Shown here: positions 52,001 to 62,884 of the stretch, in pieces
How positions within the stretch are numbered: position 1 is the first letter of the stretch
Layout: every line of letters starts with the position of its first letter
Assembly: GCA_032622095.1 (NCBI GenBank)
Contig: CP136065.1
Location: 96,975,343-97,039,342, forward strand
Direction of reading: 5' to 3'
Source: Siphonodentalium dalli
Taxonomy: Eukaryota; Mollusca; Scaphopoda; Gadilida; Siphonodentaliidae
DNA length: 64,000 bases
The notes under the pieces: model-generated
Told to the model about the DNA's origin: nothing
Database searches by the model: none
What the model saw: the letters and a program-made list of their open reading frames with translations, nothing else
Translations under genes and position numbers: made by a program

Positions 52001-55000
52001 CGTCCCTGCCCACTGAGGCTCACATCCGGCTTTGTCACATAGGCCCAAGGAAGGACAGTCATGCGGGTTCACGCAATTCCGATCAACGCACACGTCCTGG
52101 CAATTTGTGCTCAAATTATAAAATCCGCCATGACAACTTTGACAGCTACCTGTGTTCCGATCACAACTGCTGCATCGTTCGGTACACGGCTCTGTACAGT
52201 CTGTACCAAAATAACCCAGTTCACACCCGTCCTGTGAGCACTGACCAGTCCACGTAGGACAGTAGTCATTCCGTTGACAATGTCGATCACTGCATTGATT
52301 TATGCACCCGCTGGAAACATCGCCATACAATCCTGCATTGCACACTGCAGACAAACAATGTTTCGACGATCATATTATACATAAATAACAATAGTATACC
52401 TAAATGTAAAGACAAAATTCTTGGCATTAACTCAATGTATTGCTGGTTCAAAATCTTAGCTATGTATTATATTTGTGAACTAAGTGTTATATCTGCGTCT
52501 TTTCCCATGATGGAGTTATTTAGTAACTGTCAAATCTGAGACATCGCGAAGCCTCACAACTGGAACAAAATATTCTGGGACAAGATTCACGATAATTTGT
52601 TTACTTTTAAATAGCCTAATCTGCTGATAAACAGCATGGACACATTTTCAGAAATCGACTACTTATCTCTCAAGGAGAGTAATTATGCTAAGATTTATAG
52701 AGAAGCACTGGCCTAACTCGTCAGTGATAGATAATCGACTAGTGAAAAGTGTCACACATGTGCAGGGCCTAATATAATCTGATATGTGAACCTGCAATTG
52801 AACTGTTATTATATTTCGGACCACGATCACGAGCGAAGATTAAAACATGCTGTCAATAGACACAATAGTGTGGGAGAACGTTGAAATGACTTCAAACATT
52901 TAATTTGTATAATGAAACCACGTCCTTTGTGGAAAACGTGTTTTTTCAATGCATGAAGATACTCTCTCTATACAATGTAATTAAATACACAAGTGTTAAC
53001 AGGGTGTGGCTATACAGGTACTAACTGCGGATTGTGTAATGCGCTACATAGTATGACCGTTTGTTGAGCTTAGTATCTGGCCATTTTAATGTTTGTCACG
53101 GGGGTGTATTTTTTGCATGAAGGATTGAATGTATGCCGGGTGGGTTGATGGTCTAAACTGACAACATATTTTAGACAACCACTCGTAATGTTTCACTGGA
53201 GACTTTAATACTCCAGATATAGGCTATGTAATAGTTATACAGTTTTAACAGGAAACAACCAAATTATCAAAACTGGGACCTCGTATAGGCCTTAGTTGCG
53301 ATGAATTTCAGCTATGGTATGTTGGATATGAAACAGAAAGTTGAAAACTTTCTTTCCGACTCTCTTCGAAAAGAACTCGGCACTGGTATATTTTGAAAAA
53401 AACTTGTGATATCTGGATCCATATGTTTTCATAAAAATAATATGCAACAATAGACTGGTAACTTCAACAATCTTGTAAATAAAACAGTTCAGAAAATATT
53501 TAGCTGAAATATATTAGATCTCCATTTATGAACTTATGAAACAAGATTGAGACTAGAAACTGCAAAAGTCTTGTAAAGACAAAATACTTGCAAACTGTAA
53601 AACTATGTAAAATACATTAGATCGTTCTTGATTAAAACTTAATATGATATTGTAAATCAACGAATGATGCATCAAAGAGACTGGAAACTTTAACAGTCTT
53701 GTAAACATAAAAAGATTCGAGAAATGTACAACTTAAATATACGTTTCCTGATGTAACTAGGACCAATAAGCGAAGCTAGTTTTGTGCGTGGAAACTGTCT
53801 TAAACATTACTGTGGCTATCAATGGTTAGAAAATAATGGTCATCAGTGCATCGAGCCAATCAGTGAATTGTTTACATATCTATTATATCCACTCACATGA
53901 CTAAATGTGTTACTCCCACAACCCTTACACCATCCAAGTCCGGTATAGTGACTGCTTGTCATTTAGAGTAATAGTTGCCCAAGTAGACTAACAAAAGTGG
54001 TATGTCATAACCCTAGATAATGAGCTGGTTGACATTAATCATAAAATAGTTAGAAATTATGGAATGGCGTATATTCAACACTATGATCTAGGCTTGCAGA
54101 TATCAGTAATTGACAAAATAACATTTCCCATTGCAGCCTGGTAAAATCTCGTGTGTGTCTGGTTTCAAAATATGTCAACTCCAGTTGAATTGATATATCT
54201 CGAAACTTCGAAAGTCAATATTCAGTTTACTGTCCTGATATGTTATCCGCTTAAATAGCCAAAATACTTGTTCGGTCCATTAAAATACATGCAGGGGGAA
54301 ATTTCTCACTGGATATGTATAAACACTTTTTATAAATTGGATACATGTACCTGTAATACTGCTACAATTTTTCCATTTATAAGTGTGGAATTGGACCACC
54401 CATGTTGACCTGGAATCTTTAATGCATACATGTGGTAGACAAATACCTATCAACCAGTATATTCAAAATTTCAATTTTCATTTTCAATTAACTAGTTAAA
54501 CTGCCCCATTTGTACTAAAGGAAATCATTTGCGAATGGCATGAACGATATAAGTATGTTCTCATGTGTGTAGGCCAAAATTCTAAACATTTGGAGGGGAG
54601 TCAACAATTTGAAGTAAACATATTGTTTTGTCGGGTTTGGGGGTGTGGGATGTCCCCGAATGCCAGATGCAAAAAAAAATAGCATACCTTCCTGCTGTTC
54701 CTTCCTGCAATTGGTTTCACCCTCTCTGTTCGTCATTGAATATGACGATAAATAAAGTTTTAACTGATAATGGTATCAAATTTCCTACAACTGTTTTATG
54801 TATTGTGAAAAAAGGGTGAGTGCATTTTTATATATGTTTGTCAATACATGTGGTATATCGACGAACCGGGAATAATATAATGTTTGAGTGAGTGAATAAA
54901 GGTCCATATGCTGGGTCAGTCAACCACTGCATTGCCAAAGAATATACAATGACAACTTTCAGTCCTTACTTTTTAGTTCAAAATGTCAGTTATTGAAACA

Positions 55001-58000
55001 CCTAGTTGTAACACGTATATTATTAAATGTTGTTAACTCTGTCTATACTAAACATTCATTGTTGAGTAGTAATCCGTAGGAAATGCTCAGATAATAAGAT
55101 CAACAAGGTCGTTTGTTGGTCTTATTATCTGATCATTTCCCTCAATAAATAGGACCCATTTCTTAGTTGTGTTATATGCCGGCTGCTGATATACATGTAC
55201 ATACCTTCGACTCAATAATAGACCATTTCGATGTAGACTTTTTAAATTGGTGTGAGAATCAATTTAGTATAGAATGGGTTAACTTGGATCTTCTTTCTCT
55301 AGGACGAAAATCGTGAGATATACGGTATTCCGACGAGGATTTCCATGATATTGAACATCTATAGCCTGTCGCGAGTCATGATGGTCGGTGATTTATACCA
55401 CAATTGTATGTGTGTCCATTGTGAGTAACACATATTTGTAAATTTCAGCTTTACATCCTACTTGTATAAATTTACATTTTGAGTGCAAATATTCAAACGT
55501 CATGTCATGGATTAAACGTTTAACATATATTAGAACTACATGTACATCGCAGATACAGTGTACATCGCCAAAATAGTTCTTTTGTTACATTAATTTAAAA
55601 TTGGAATATGTTATATCAATTAAGTATGAGGAATAGTGCCTGCATTTCAATCAAAAGTACCTGCTACTGTTATATTATCTAGGAAAAATATGAGTGATAA
55701 TAGTTAGTGACTGATGGCTTAGAAAAAAACTGATGCCACGAATTATACGTATGCGTCACTACGTGTGACGCACATTCCTCAGTGAAGATACACATTATAA
55801 GAAAACATCGGAGTAGCTGAGTTCACGGAATAAATCAAATTAATAATTATGACATATATAAAAATACCCATAGGTCCGAATCGGCATCTCTGGTTTAGAC
55901 TAGGTTTTATTCTAGACCTGGTTTTACGCAAGTTTAAAATATAGGTTTTAGTAGTAGTAAAACTTGGCTTGGAATTCGATTTCAATTAAAACTAGGTTTA
56001 CTGGCGATTAGCTATATCTAATTTATCCGCAACATACATGTACGTCTCGTCTCGAAAACATACCGTTAAATATACTTTGAAAAAACACCAAAGTAAAACC
56101 ACCCTACCCCAGGTTTTACTAAAACCTAGTTTGGTGGGTTTTATTATTCGGTCGAGTTTTTTCGCCTGGTATTGATGTTGTTTCTATATGGGAGCGTTTC
56201 TTTTAAATTGGATGAGGCGTTTATGCGCAGGGCGGGTGTTGGTACTTATGAGATATCTTCGAGCAAATATGCGTTGTTGATGCTTTCTTGCTATATAGCT
56301 TGTTTGCGATTCGCTCGTTCGGAGGTCGCTTTCGCGACAGATAGTATGGAGGAATCGGACTGATCCAGTTGACACGCTCGACCCGAACATGACTTTTGGA
56401 ACTTATTCCCTATAACTTAAAAATGTCTCTTTCGGTCAATTTGACGGTTTGGGTTGGTAGTCCGCCCAAATACCAATTAGAAACACCCCGGGAGTGTGGA
56501 CCATTTTCCAGAACGGCAAGGATTTCGGCCTATTTGATGACATGGGTGGGTGGCCCGCCACAAGTACCCAATAAAAACACCCCACCCCTCACCCCGGGGG
56601 TTGAAAATGGGGTACAGTCATTTGTCCTGTATTGAACCAGCTTGCATTAATCTGGTGCAATATTTTTCAAATGCATGATTCCAATGAAGTGTTCGCTAAC
56701 ATCCTTCTGTAAATAAAATTTGAGAAACACATGTATATTGTTTCAATATAATCCTGTTCTTGTAACAGAGACCCATGACTCCAATGGATATTAAATATTA
56801 AGACCAAATTTCCAAAGTATTAAAACTATTACCTAACCTTATGTTACCTTATGTTACCTTATGCATTGGTACACTAAAGCGATGTCGGTATTAGATTGCA
56901 CCCCAGTAGTAAGGGCTGACACAGTGGCCACTTCCCGGGCTCGTGGTCACTCTGCATGGCCCTGGACAAGAGTGACCACGAGCCCGAGAGGCGGCCAGAG
57001 TTCCATCAGAGGAGTGTGACCCAGAGTGACCACGAGGCCGGGAGTTGGCCAGTGTGCCAGCCGAGGAGGGTGGTCCAGAGTGACCACGAGCACGGGGTGG
57101 CTCAGAGTGTCCACCGAGGCGGGTGGCCCATCGCGTGAGTGTGTATCCCCTCGCCCTTCTATCGTGACTTTCATGCCAGCTTAAGTGTAGTCTACAACCT
57201 CCGAATGGGTATGATACTAGTGCTAACACATATCCAACATATGGGATATTGTTGTTTTATGGCATACCGGCCTACTGGGAAGTAGTGTTCGTCACAATTG
57301 AGAAATTTTGGTGGTTCGATACCGGTCAAATAGGCCACCTTTACAAACACAGGTTTTCTAGTTGAAAAAGTCTGGACAATTTTCGAAGTTAAAGCTCTAT
57401 GACATGACAATACATATTTGGAACTCCCTTTTTGTGATCGTACACATGGATCTTTGTGAAGAACGGCAAACTTTTTACGCTATTTTTTTTACCTCGAAAT
57501 TGGGAAACAAAAATGGCGCGAATCGTAATCTCGAAATAAAAAAGCTAGACAGTATTATCTTTTATTGTCAGTGCCTATAGAATTTTGACAAACATAGAAT
57601 ACAAAACAAATATTTTTTCAACTTTCCTTATACATGTATTGTGTCTGTATTTAATATATCATTATTGTTTGAACGGGATTTGCGTTACCGGACAAAATCA
57701 TTTACCGGACAAACGACTGTATATATGGACCATATTAAAGAACTGTAAGGATTTTTGGCCAATTTGACGGCATGGTGGGTGGCCCGGCCCAAATGCCCCC
57801 GGGGTGAGGGGTGGGGTGTTTATATGGGCTATTTGAGGACCCATGACGTCAAATTGGCCCAAATCTTTACCGTTCTCGAAAATGGTCCATACCCCATATC
57901 CACCCACTCGGGCGAGGATGACGGTGTTTCTAGGGGGATTTGGGGCGGGCCACCCACTCCTGTCGTAAAATTAGCCCTAAATCCTTGTCGTTCTAGAAAA

Positions 58001-60155
58001 TGGTCCATACCAGATTCTCCCCGTCGGGTTGGTACCTCCGGGGTGAGGGTGAGTGGTGTTTCTAGGGGGTATTTGGGGCGGCCGTCCACCAATGCCATTC
58101 AAATTGACCGAAAGAGATATTTTTTTGCGAATAAGGAATAGGGGATCAGTTCCAAAAATCATGTTCGTCCATGATATTAGATAATAACGAACCAAAGCCG
58201 GACGCCTTTGGTCGTATATAGACTATATCTGATTATGTGACGTCACCAATTATTATCTAATACGACGCTGCTGTTTTGAATTTGCGCGAGAACTTTTGTC
58301 GCACAGTAGATCGGTGCGCTTAAAGCATTAATGTCGTAATGTCATAATGTGGTATTGCAAATGACACTATAGCAACTACAGACTACACACATCGAGGCGA
58401 GTTAAAAGTGATCGAAATTTGTGATGTGAAATATAATAAGATTGACATCACAAATTTACCGATCTACTATGCGAAGGTGGGCCTTAAATGTACAACAATT
58501 GGTTCTGTACTGTGCGAAACGAAATAACATATATTTATATAATTGTGTTAGAATAAGGCTATATAGTACATACATGCATGTGATAATCCATAAATATCAT
58601 ACTATTTTCTGGAATCGAAGGGAAACACATAATTATGAACAAAGCAGAAGATACATTCATGCAGGTTCAGGCGAAAACAGTCAATTGGGGAAAGTTACAC
58701 GATGACGTTGTTCGTCGATTTTCGTTGAAATCGACACGGTGACATCTTATGAATGAAATGAACAGCTATGAAATGGACAGACTTCTCCATACAGTAACTC
58801 AGCAGCAGCGCTCATCCAGCGTCAACAAATTTATTGCTTAAATTCAGTAAACATGTTCCCGTTCCCCTCTCGACAAGGTATAACTATTTTCACTTTGCAG
58901 CCATTTATAGTCTAGCTGTCAATAAAGACTACCCGGAAGTACGATTGGCCTAATTTAATCTCGAAATTACGATTGGGGTCTATTCTCTCGACGAACCATT
59001 GTGTACGGGTGTAACTACTGACAAACACCCCAGAAAACAGCTTTATGTGAATCTTATTATGGTGTGAATACCAGGGAATCTATAAACTACTTTCGATAAA
59101 AAAAAAACAATTAAATGCCAAAGCTACCCTCGTGTGAGTGATTTAGCTTTGGTTCGTTATTGCGCTAGCATTAGGTCATATTAATTAACCGCTATATATA
59201 ACAGTCCGTAAATTCGTCGTGATTTCACAAAGCGCACGGGTTTTTTCGTCTGATTGGGATATTAGATAGTGACAACAGGGCGCGTGACCCAACAATCCAT
59301 TGATAAGTAGCCATCACAGACAGACAGACAGACAGACAGACAACGCATCCTATCCTGAACAATTGTGGACCACATGTAACGCAATCGACTAAATCCATGC
59401 ATGTCGTCCCCACGGTCGAGTAAAACTTGGTAGTTTAAACAAGGTATAAACCGGAGATGCCGATTCGGACCACAGTGACCCAGAGTGCATAGTTTTCACT
59501 ACTCGTGCATGGTATTATGGTTTTGACCACAATTATGCTCGTGGCGAAAATTTGGTGCTTTCCGTTACTATGGATGTATATAAATATAGAACACCGAATG
59601 CGAGTACCATCTGTCCTGATTCGGAATCAGTGTTAGGTATATATTTGCAAGTGCACGTGTAAGTAATACAACTGCACCCATGGGTGTTTTCCGGAAATAT
59701 TACTGGGGGATTCCACGAGAAAGAACTGTAAAGCATACTATCGACATACAATGTATTATGTAGGATATGTTGAACATTAAATTCAGATAAAAGCAAATGC
59801 ATGACGTCCATAAAGGCGATTGACTCGATGTTTACTCTTTAGCAAGCCATGTATAATTAGTTAATATAATTAACATATCGTATTGTACCGTGATTGAGAT
59901 GTGAGTAAGTCATTTACCAAGCAACATGAAAAGGATACTCACCATATACCTCTAATTCTCTGAAGTTGAGTATATAGTATCTTGTCTGTTTGAGGACTAC
60001 AAATCTTCCCGTCATAGACGTCATGCATTTGATGTTGTAAACTAATTGTGAAGTATCACTTGTGTCCTCATAACACATCTCAGTATGTGTCCATGTACTT
60101 GGTTGTCTGCTATTTGATACATATATTTGAAAGCCGATAATTCTGTCAGTTTCCC
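42879..60155 (-). CDS. FTP/EGF-repeat transmembrane receptor, MEGF10-like (partial: 5' end missing)
   Basis: Five exons join with matching codon phases: 60155-59943, 52344-51421, 48986-48884, 44867-44821, 43042-42879, totalling 1,451 nt or 483 codons plus stop. All introns are GT/AG with good pyrimidine tracts (introns of 7,598, 2,434, 4,016 and 1,778 bp). Order of parts: C-terminal half of a fucolectin-tachylectin-pentraxin (FTP) domain, seven 8-cysteine EGF-like units, one membrane helix, and a cytoplasmic tail with YSDL and YEVP. Known: vertebrate MEGF10/11 and fly Draper use EGF-repeat ectodomains and tyrosine tails for engulfment; molluscs carry many FTP/EGF relatives. Inference: a cell-surface recognition or scavenger-type receptor. 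The signal peptide and first half of the FTP domain were not found in 60.2-64.0 kb. Additional in-phase exons within introns cannot be excluded. Confidence 0.8.
43043..44820 (-). other. Intron 4 of the receptor gene
   Basis: AT-rich. 44190-44370 has repeated TTAGTCATAATGACTA-like words in both orientations. No other exon recognised. Confidence 0.6.
44821..44867 (-). CDS. Receptor 47-nt microexon: juxtamembrane tail
   Basis: Bounded by acceptor CTACTATTTTCAG and donor GTATGT. It is the only short segment I found in the 5.8-kb gap that converts the phase-2 end of the membrane exon into the phase-1 start of the tail exon. It encodes R(split)-HSSERSHHYLGRNTE plus a split codon, a basic and polar stretch that suits the inner face of the membrane. 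Confidence 0.7.
46488..46912. mobile_element. 425-bp MITE with TTAAAGGTACTC ends
   Basis: Left end TTAAAGCTACTCGATCCGAT and right end ATCGGATTGAGTACCTTTAA form inverted repeats of about 22 bp with few differences. TTAA at each border is compatible with a TTAA target. A truncated relative is at 25870-26178. The minus-strand 112-codon frame that spans it is not a gene. Confidence 0.75.
47870..48290 (-). repeat. Dispersed GGCCATAACTCC repeat with (CAGA)n(CGGA)n tail
   Basis: Contains three GGGCCATAA(C/T)TC words, CATACCAAATTT words at 47951 and 48099, and ends with a long (CAGA)n run turning into (CGGA)n at 48230-48287. Read on the minus strand it resembles the internal units of 28517-29100. 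Confidence 0.65.
48884..48986 (-). CDS. Receptor exon 3 of those seen: membrane helix
   Basis: Acceptor TTTCACTTTCAG, donor GTTAGT, 103 nt, phase 1 to phase 2. It encodes S(split)-RDRGYPLVAVLAPAI, FLVFLVGLGLGYIVF, then RCRR. About 25 hydrophobic residues followed by a basic stop-transfer cluster indicate a type I single-pass helix. It ends the ectodomain immediately after the last EGF-like unit, with only a five-residue stalk. Confidence 0.82.
49369..49870. repeat. 44-bp minisatellite element between 18-bp direct repeats
   Basis: Seven tandem units of about 44 bp (GAAGAACAATTTGTCCCTCA, then a CGGGAGTCAAGTACATCCCT-like part) occupy 49505-49800. A run of exactly 20 C bases precedes them at 49471-49490. 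TATAACCACCC (49442) and GGGTGGTTATAA (49840) are inverted near the edges. The whole is flanked by perfect direct repeats TATTGGAAGCCATATATA at 49369-49386 and 49853-49870, which look like a long target duplication. It lies in intron 2 of the receptor gene. Open frames across it are period artefacts. Confidence 0.75.
50522..50594. repeat. Foldback hairpin
   Basis: Arms TGAGGTTCCCAGAGTGTGAA (50522) and TTCACCCTCTGGGACCTCA (ending 50594) pair with few mismatches around a loop of about 22 bases. Confidence 0.65.
51421..52344 (-). CDS. Receptor exon 2 of those seen: seven EGF-like units
   Basis: Acceptor GTTTGTCTGCAG, donor GTGAGT, 924 nt (308 codons), phase 1 at both ends. By my count it contains 56 cysteines, which is seven groups of eight, as in laminin-type or MEGF-type EGF-like repeats. 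Recognisable unit endings include GCELGYFGTDC, GCEPQWAGTEC, ECVDGWYGPRC and GCMDGWEGETC, alternating with units such as CSSCDRNTGSCQSC and CNTCDRKSGECTDC. One large exon encoding all units is unusual compared with one EGF per exon, but common in MEGF-like genes of invertebrates as far as I know. The plus-strand and shifted frames here are shadows. Confidence 0.9.
53450..53745 (+). repeat. Diverged tandem units (GACT.GAAACT..AA.AGTCTTGTAAA)
   Basis: Related starts at about 53452, 53549 and 53680, each continuing with GTAAA-rich text and CGAGAAATGTA- or CAGAAAATATT-like text. A fourth relative is at 41083. No coding content. Confidence 0.5.
55079..55140. repeat. Hairpin with AGATAATAAGATCAACAA arm
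   Basis: Left arm 55079-55106 and right arm 55113-55140 are inverted copies with about three differences, around a 6-base loop. Confidence 0.7.
55870..56155. repeat. AAACCTAGTTTTA-rich repeat
   Basis: Words such as ACTAGGTTTTA, CCTGGTTTTA, AAACTAGGTTTA and AAAACCTAGTTT alternate in both orientations. The start, GGTCCGAATCGGCATCTC, reappears inverted at about 59452-59471 and, less well, at 45498-45516. Confidence 0.45.
56385..56640 (+). repeat. GC-rich ~150-bp-unit repeat, copy 1
   Basis: Begins GAACATGACTTTTGGAAC and contains GGTCAATTTGACGG, GGACCATTTTC, CAAGGATTT and GGGTGGGTGGCCCGCC. It is the inverted relative of 57720-58172. The open frames here are by-products. Confidence 0.7.
56970..57110. 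repeat. 52-bp GC-rich tandem repeat
   Basis: GTGACCACGAG recurs at about 56975, 57027 and 57079, with GGGCTCGTGGTCACT inverted at 56938. CpG-rich relative to the surroundings. Open frames on both strands are repeat artefacts. Confidence 0.65.
57720..58172 (-). repeat. GC-rich ~150-bp-unit repeat, copy 2 (inverted)
   Basis: Read on the minus strand it begins GAACATGATTTTTGGAACT at 58172 and runs through about three units carrying GGACCATTTTC, GAACG(G/A)CAAGGATTT and GGGTGGCCCG, ending near 57720. It matches copy 1 from the first base, so 58172 and 56385 are probably true element ends. Confidence 0.7.
58183..59161. mobile_element. Possible 979-bp MITE with 16-bp inverted ends
   Basis: AATAACGAACCAAAGC at 58183-58198 and its exact reverse complement at 59146-59161. 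No clear target duplication and no coding content; the inner sequence is not a hairpin. Confidence 0.5.
59943..60155 (-). CDS. Receptor exon 1 of those seen: C-terminal half of FTP (F5/8-type) domain
   Basis: Acceptor TTGTTTTTCAG, donor GTGAGT, 213 nt, phase 1 at both ends. It encodes GETDRIIGFQIYVSNSR, then WTHTEMCYED, a second cysteine in NIKCM, GRFVVLKQTR and NFRELEVY. The F-x-I-x-V-(G/S)-N strand, the paired cysteines, G-R-(F/Y)-V and the closing E-L-E-V-Y are the second half of a fucolectin-type galactose-binding fold. The first half, with its A-V-D-G and W-W-x-V-D-L motifs, must be on an upstream exon. The last base G joins TG of the next exon to make valine. Confidence 0.82.
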
Positions 60156-62880
60156 CTGAAAAACAATCCATTAATCGTTTAACGGCGTATACACTGATTA
60201 TGATTGGAGGGACAACGTACTGAAACATTTCGTGAATCAAGGATTATACCTCTTACAGAAGCCAGACGGCAGTTTCGGTCCTATTATAAATTTAAAACGC
60301 ATATGCGAATTATTGCTTGTGCACTATAATATCCATTGTCCGGATGGCCATGCTGTCTGCAAAATATTTATTCGAATAATTTAATGTTTTATCTATTTTC
60401 TGTGCACCATTCAGTGACCAAGAAAAGTCCCTTTCTATAAATGTATACATTGTGCCAGGTACTAGTAATTGCACACATATGTCAGTAAACTTTAATAGCT
60501 GACTCCTTTATAAAGATTAATAAATTAAATTACTATTGTCTTAAGGGGAGACGCACATATTGCATAAATCCAGCCAAAAATGGAAAGAGATTTTCGACAA
60601 AGAATATCTGGGTCTACCTAGCAAAAAATCTTGAATTTCACATATCATCTTCATTGTGTGTAGAATCTGAGGAATTATTAAGAGACAACAAAAACAATGG
60701 ATTTTAATTCATTTGAGAGGTTAAAATTTTTAAAGATATTATTTAATGTTTTGTCCCTTTCGGTACCAAGAACTGCTAGGATAATTAATAATTTCAGACA
60801 AAACTACAATAACCAAATAGCTTATTGTCCGAGGTCTATGAGAGGAGACTTCATTTATATCATAATGTTGATTTTTTATTGCATAATACAGCAACATACC
60901 CCCATATATTATAATGAAGAATAAAGCAGTCACAAATATTCCACCCCAATAAAAACAAATGTTGATATTCAGTGTGGTTCACTCAAGCAGGTACCAATGA
61001 ACAATATGGTGGTCAGCTTTAACTTGATTATGAACCTATGACCCGCAACTCATCTCAGCCCAATTGTTCATTGATCAACAGGTATGGCGTGAAAATCATC
61101 AAATATAGAAAATTGGTTATGGGTAGTTTCCTTTCTTAATGAACATAATCATTAAATTTCACAAATAAAGGATAATTAGTCTCCTCTCACGATCCTGAGA
61201 TATGATATCATGGCTATATGAGCTGCACTTTTGAAAATAATATATTTAACAGAAGTTCTTGATACCTGAAAGCAGTGACATTTTAGATACCTTTCATGCC
61301 ATAAAAGTCAAGTGAATGAGGTTATAATATAATTGTGTCACAATAATCGCTTGTACCAAATTTCACAAAGATATTGCTTGAGAAAATCCGTTTTGAAATA
61401 ACAGGAGATTTTGATAAAACGTACAGCTGACCCTTAATGTTACATTAGCACCTGCATGGATCAATTTGTAGGTGCATGCGATTCATTTAACATAATTCAC
61501 TGGCATTGCCTAAGTTAATGTCTACATGGGCAGCCACCTCAAAGAGTGTTGTTAAAGACAAATTATGGACTTTTTCGGGTGCGTGAAATTGATAAGTTAG
61601 TACTCAGCTGGTATGCCAACCTGGGAAATGTAGCATTCTGCTAGCATTCTGCTAACATCGCCGAAAATTTCTAAGAAAGGGACCATACCACTCCATAGAA
61701 AAAATCGTCTGAACTACGCCCAATTTTAAATATTTACATCTCGATTCGGTACGCAAGTATCGGCGATAATCTAACACAACTGATTTTGCCATCGATAGTC
61801 ATGGCATCTAATTAATATATGAGAATGACGGTGTGTATCGTCAATTTGGATTAATATTCGTATACAAATAACTACTCTGAGCAAGATTATTCTCAATTTC
61901 TATTTGATCACCCTACGGAGTGTTTCACATCACTTTAACTCTGGCTAATTGGATTACCATGGGATATTTGACTACCTTTTTTTAGAACGGTGAATTCAAC
62001 ATTCCACTTTTAAGACTGCGAGCAATGCGTGGGGTATCGTTAGTATATAACAAACAAAACAAAAATCGGGGGGGGGGGTGATACTCTATGTATTTAGTTG
62101 TTTAACCTACTAATTTCTAATTGTTGGCTACCAGTAATTTCACATTATGAGTATTAAAATCAGCTGATAAGTATATACTTCATCTATGTAGTCAGACTGT
62201 ATGCCCTGGAATAAACTAACTCTAAAAATAAAGAATGCAGATAGACGAAATCGGTTTTGGACCCTATTTTGGCATATATCAGTTAGAATTTAGTTCAGGA
62301 CTTGTTTTTGAGAAAGCGAGCATAATATTTTATAACAAAATTCAACACATAGCATTATGTTAAGTAAGAAATGCGTATGTTAAAGTGGTATTTTAATTTT
62401 GACTGTTATAACGATATTTTAATGCTCACTTTCGAAACCATGCACAAACTCCTTTAACTTTTACCGGAAATCTTTTTAGGGGTGCATGGTGAATAGTAAG
62501 GTGTTGTTACACTTTTGAGTTATCGAAACGCCCCCAGGGTCCAATGGCTATACAGGAAACATTTTGTATTTAGACAATATTTTGACATAATTGACTACAG
62601 GCTCATGTTTAACGGGCCAGGTTCTGTACTGGAGGCCCTTGTAACAGGTTTGGGTTACTTGTGTTGCTGAAATTGGGGATATTCTGGTCATAAATTGAAT
62701 AAATTTTGTGTTATTTGAGTTAATAAGAGGTTGCGATATAGCATCATATTGTTTTGGCCATGTAAATATATTCTGAAAAATCTTCCAAGGAGATATTAGC
62801 CCAACACATGTGCCCTAGAATGGTACAATGAACCTAAGTCATGAATATGTGTTGGATTTAAATAACCTTGTATTTGTTTT
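60156..62880. other. No exon recognised upstream of the FTP half-domain
   Basis: AT-rich, intron-like sequence. TATTTTGCAG at about 60360-60369 on the minus strand precedes text reading HPDNGYYSAQAI, faintly like an FTP start, but the frame closes without a donor, so I do not call it. A G-run lies at 62071-62079. Confidence 0.4.
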
Positions 62881-62884
62881 ATAT

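Larger units (their letters stand above)
52345..59942 (-). other. Intron 1 (between FTP and EGF exons) of the receptor gene
   Basis: About 7.6 kb without a recognised exon. It contains the repeats at 53450-53740, 55079-55140, 55870-56150, 56385-56640, 56970-57110, 57720-58172 and 58183-59161, and a (GACA)n tract at 59315-59341. Cytoplasmic or extracellular exons with phase 1-1 could hide here, but none is evident. Confidence 0.55.

Noticed and set aside
51469-52257. Other frames overlapping the EGF exon on both strands
   Set aside because: Shadows of the cysteine-rich exon; no cysteine spacing or splice support.
56172-56390. Overlapping 60-70-codon frames on both strands near 56.2-56.4 kb
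   Set aside because: No recognisable family and adjacent to repeat borders.
56891-58195. Numerous frames in the GC-rich repeats
   Set aside because: Repeat-derived; open on both strands without conserved motifs.
60300-60372. Minus-strand text HPDNGYYSAQAI after TTTTGCAG, faintly like the start of an FTP domain
   Set aside because: The frame ends shortly after without a donor site or the expected A-V-D-G and tryptophan motifs.
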